Assembly (NCBI GenBank): GCA_964020155.1
Contig: OZ026557.1
Span: forward strand, 571,001 to 635,000
Origin: Chondrilla cf. caribensis
Lineage: Eukaryota > Porifera > Demospongiae > Chondrillida > Chondrillidae
Reading direction: 5' to 3'
DNA: 64,000 bases
Every line of letters begins with the position of its first letter. Positions within the stretch are counted from its first letter, which is position 1. Shown piece after piece: positions 63,551 to 64,000 of the stretch. Both the position numbers and the translations under genes were made by a program. The notes below the pieces were generated by a model, which worked only from the letters and a program-made list of their open reading frames with translations, did not search any database and was not told the DNA's origin.

Positions 63551-64000
63551 CTGCAGTTGTACACGTACATACATGTGAACATCGCATACACCAAGTTGCC
63601 ACGTGTATACATTTGTATGTGTAACACTGGAGATGTACAGGATATGAGAGCAGTGTAGTCTTGCAGAGCAGACCCTTTCTGAGCGGCCATGAGATACACA
63701 TGAATAGGACAGCCCCTTTCAGGCTTAGTACTATATTGTGGAAACTACCCCAATGTTTCATTTTTGGGATTTGATCAAATTTGTGAAATTTACCTTGCAG
63801 TATACGTACAGTACACATACGTTCTTTACATACATATGTAGTATGTACAAAATTTCCATGCTGAAGTAGACCTCTGGGTGTACAACTCCCAATATTGTGA
63901 CTAAGAATAATATACAGTGTACTACTGAGGCTCATTGAAACTGGTACTGTACGTACGTATATCCATATGTACACACTAGTAGGACTAATACGCTGACAGT
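63551..64000. other. IFT74 upstream intron sequence
   Basis: No further IFT74 exon or other feature recognised up to the window edge. Confidence 0.45.

Overview
This window reads as nuclear DNA of an early-branching animal, most plausibly a sponge. That is inferred from short intron-rich metazoan genes (IFT74, TMEM222, a p53-family gene, a mitochondrial-type deoxynucleoside kinase), Reeler/Eph-like/FN3 receptors, and dense GT/CA and GTACATACA microsatellites. There are no operons or bacterial signals. All multi-exon models below were assembled by hand from GT/AG sites, reading phase and family motifs; every model sums to a whole number of codons.

Layout. 0.2-3.6 kb: an RLE-type non-LTR retrotransposon on the minus strand, inserted in a 9-bp microsatellite with a visible target-site duplication. 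4.6-9.2 kb: a p53-family transcription factor (plus strand, 11 coding exons). 10.2-13.4 kb: a deoxynucleoside kinase (minus, 7 exons), convergent with the p53-like gene. 13.8-14.6 kb: relics of NHL-repeat and kinase-like coding sequence. 14.8-15.3 kb: intronless NHP2 (H/ACA snoRNP). 15.7-29.6 kb: a satellite domain of a ~358-bp family, with a ~187-bp family embedded in it and head-to-head inverted at one edge. The ~358-bp array holds a recent duplication of a 9-10 monomer block. 30.0-32.0 kb: TMEM222 (minus, 6 exons).

32.7-54.2 kb holds three complete 12-exon paralogues (A minus; B and C plus). Each encodes signal peptide, Reeler-like domain, Eph-type cysteine-rich module, three FN3 domains, one membrane helix and a short non-kinase tail. 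The ectodomains are nearly the same across copies, and even intronic minisatellites match, whereas the membrane exon and tail are unrelated. This is the most interesting system in the window: a receptor cluster with a shared outside and divergent intracellular ends.

54.9-57.1 kb: a coiled-coil protein with four C-terminal MIU/UIM-like helices and a proline-rich N terminus. 58.2-63.6 kb: the C-terminal 12 exons of IFT74 (minus); its 5' part lies beyond the window. The remainder is introns, microsatellites, minisatellites, MITE-like hairpins and tRNA-derived SINE fragments.
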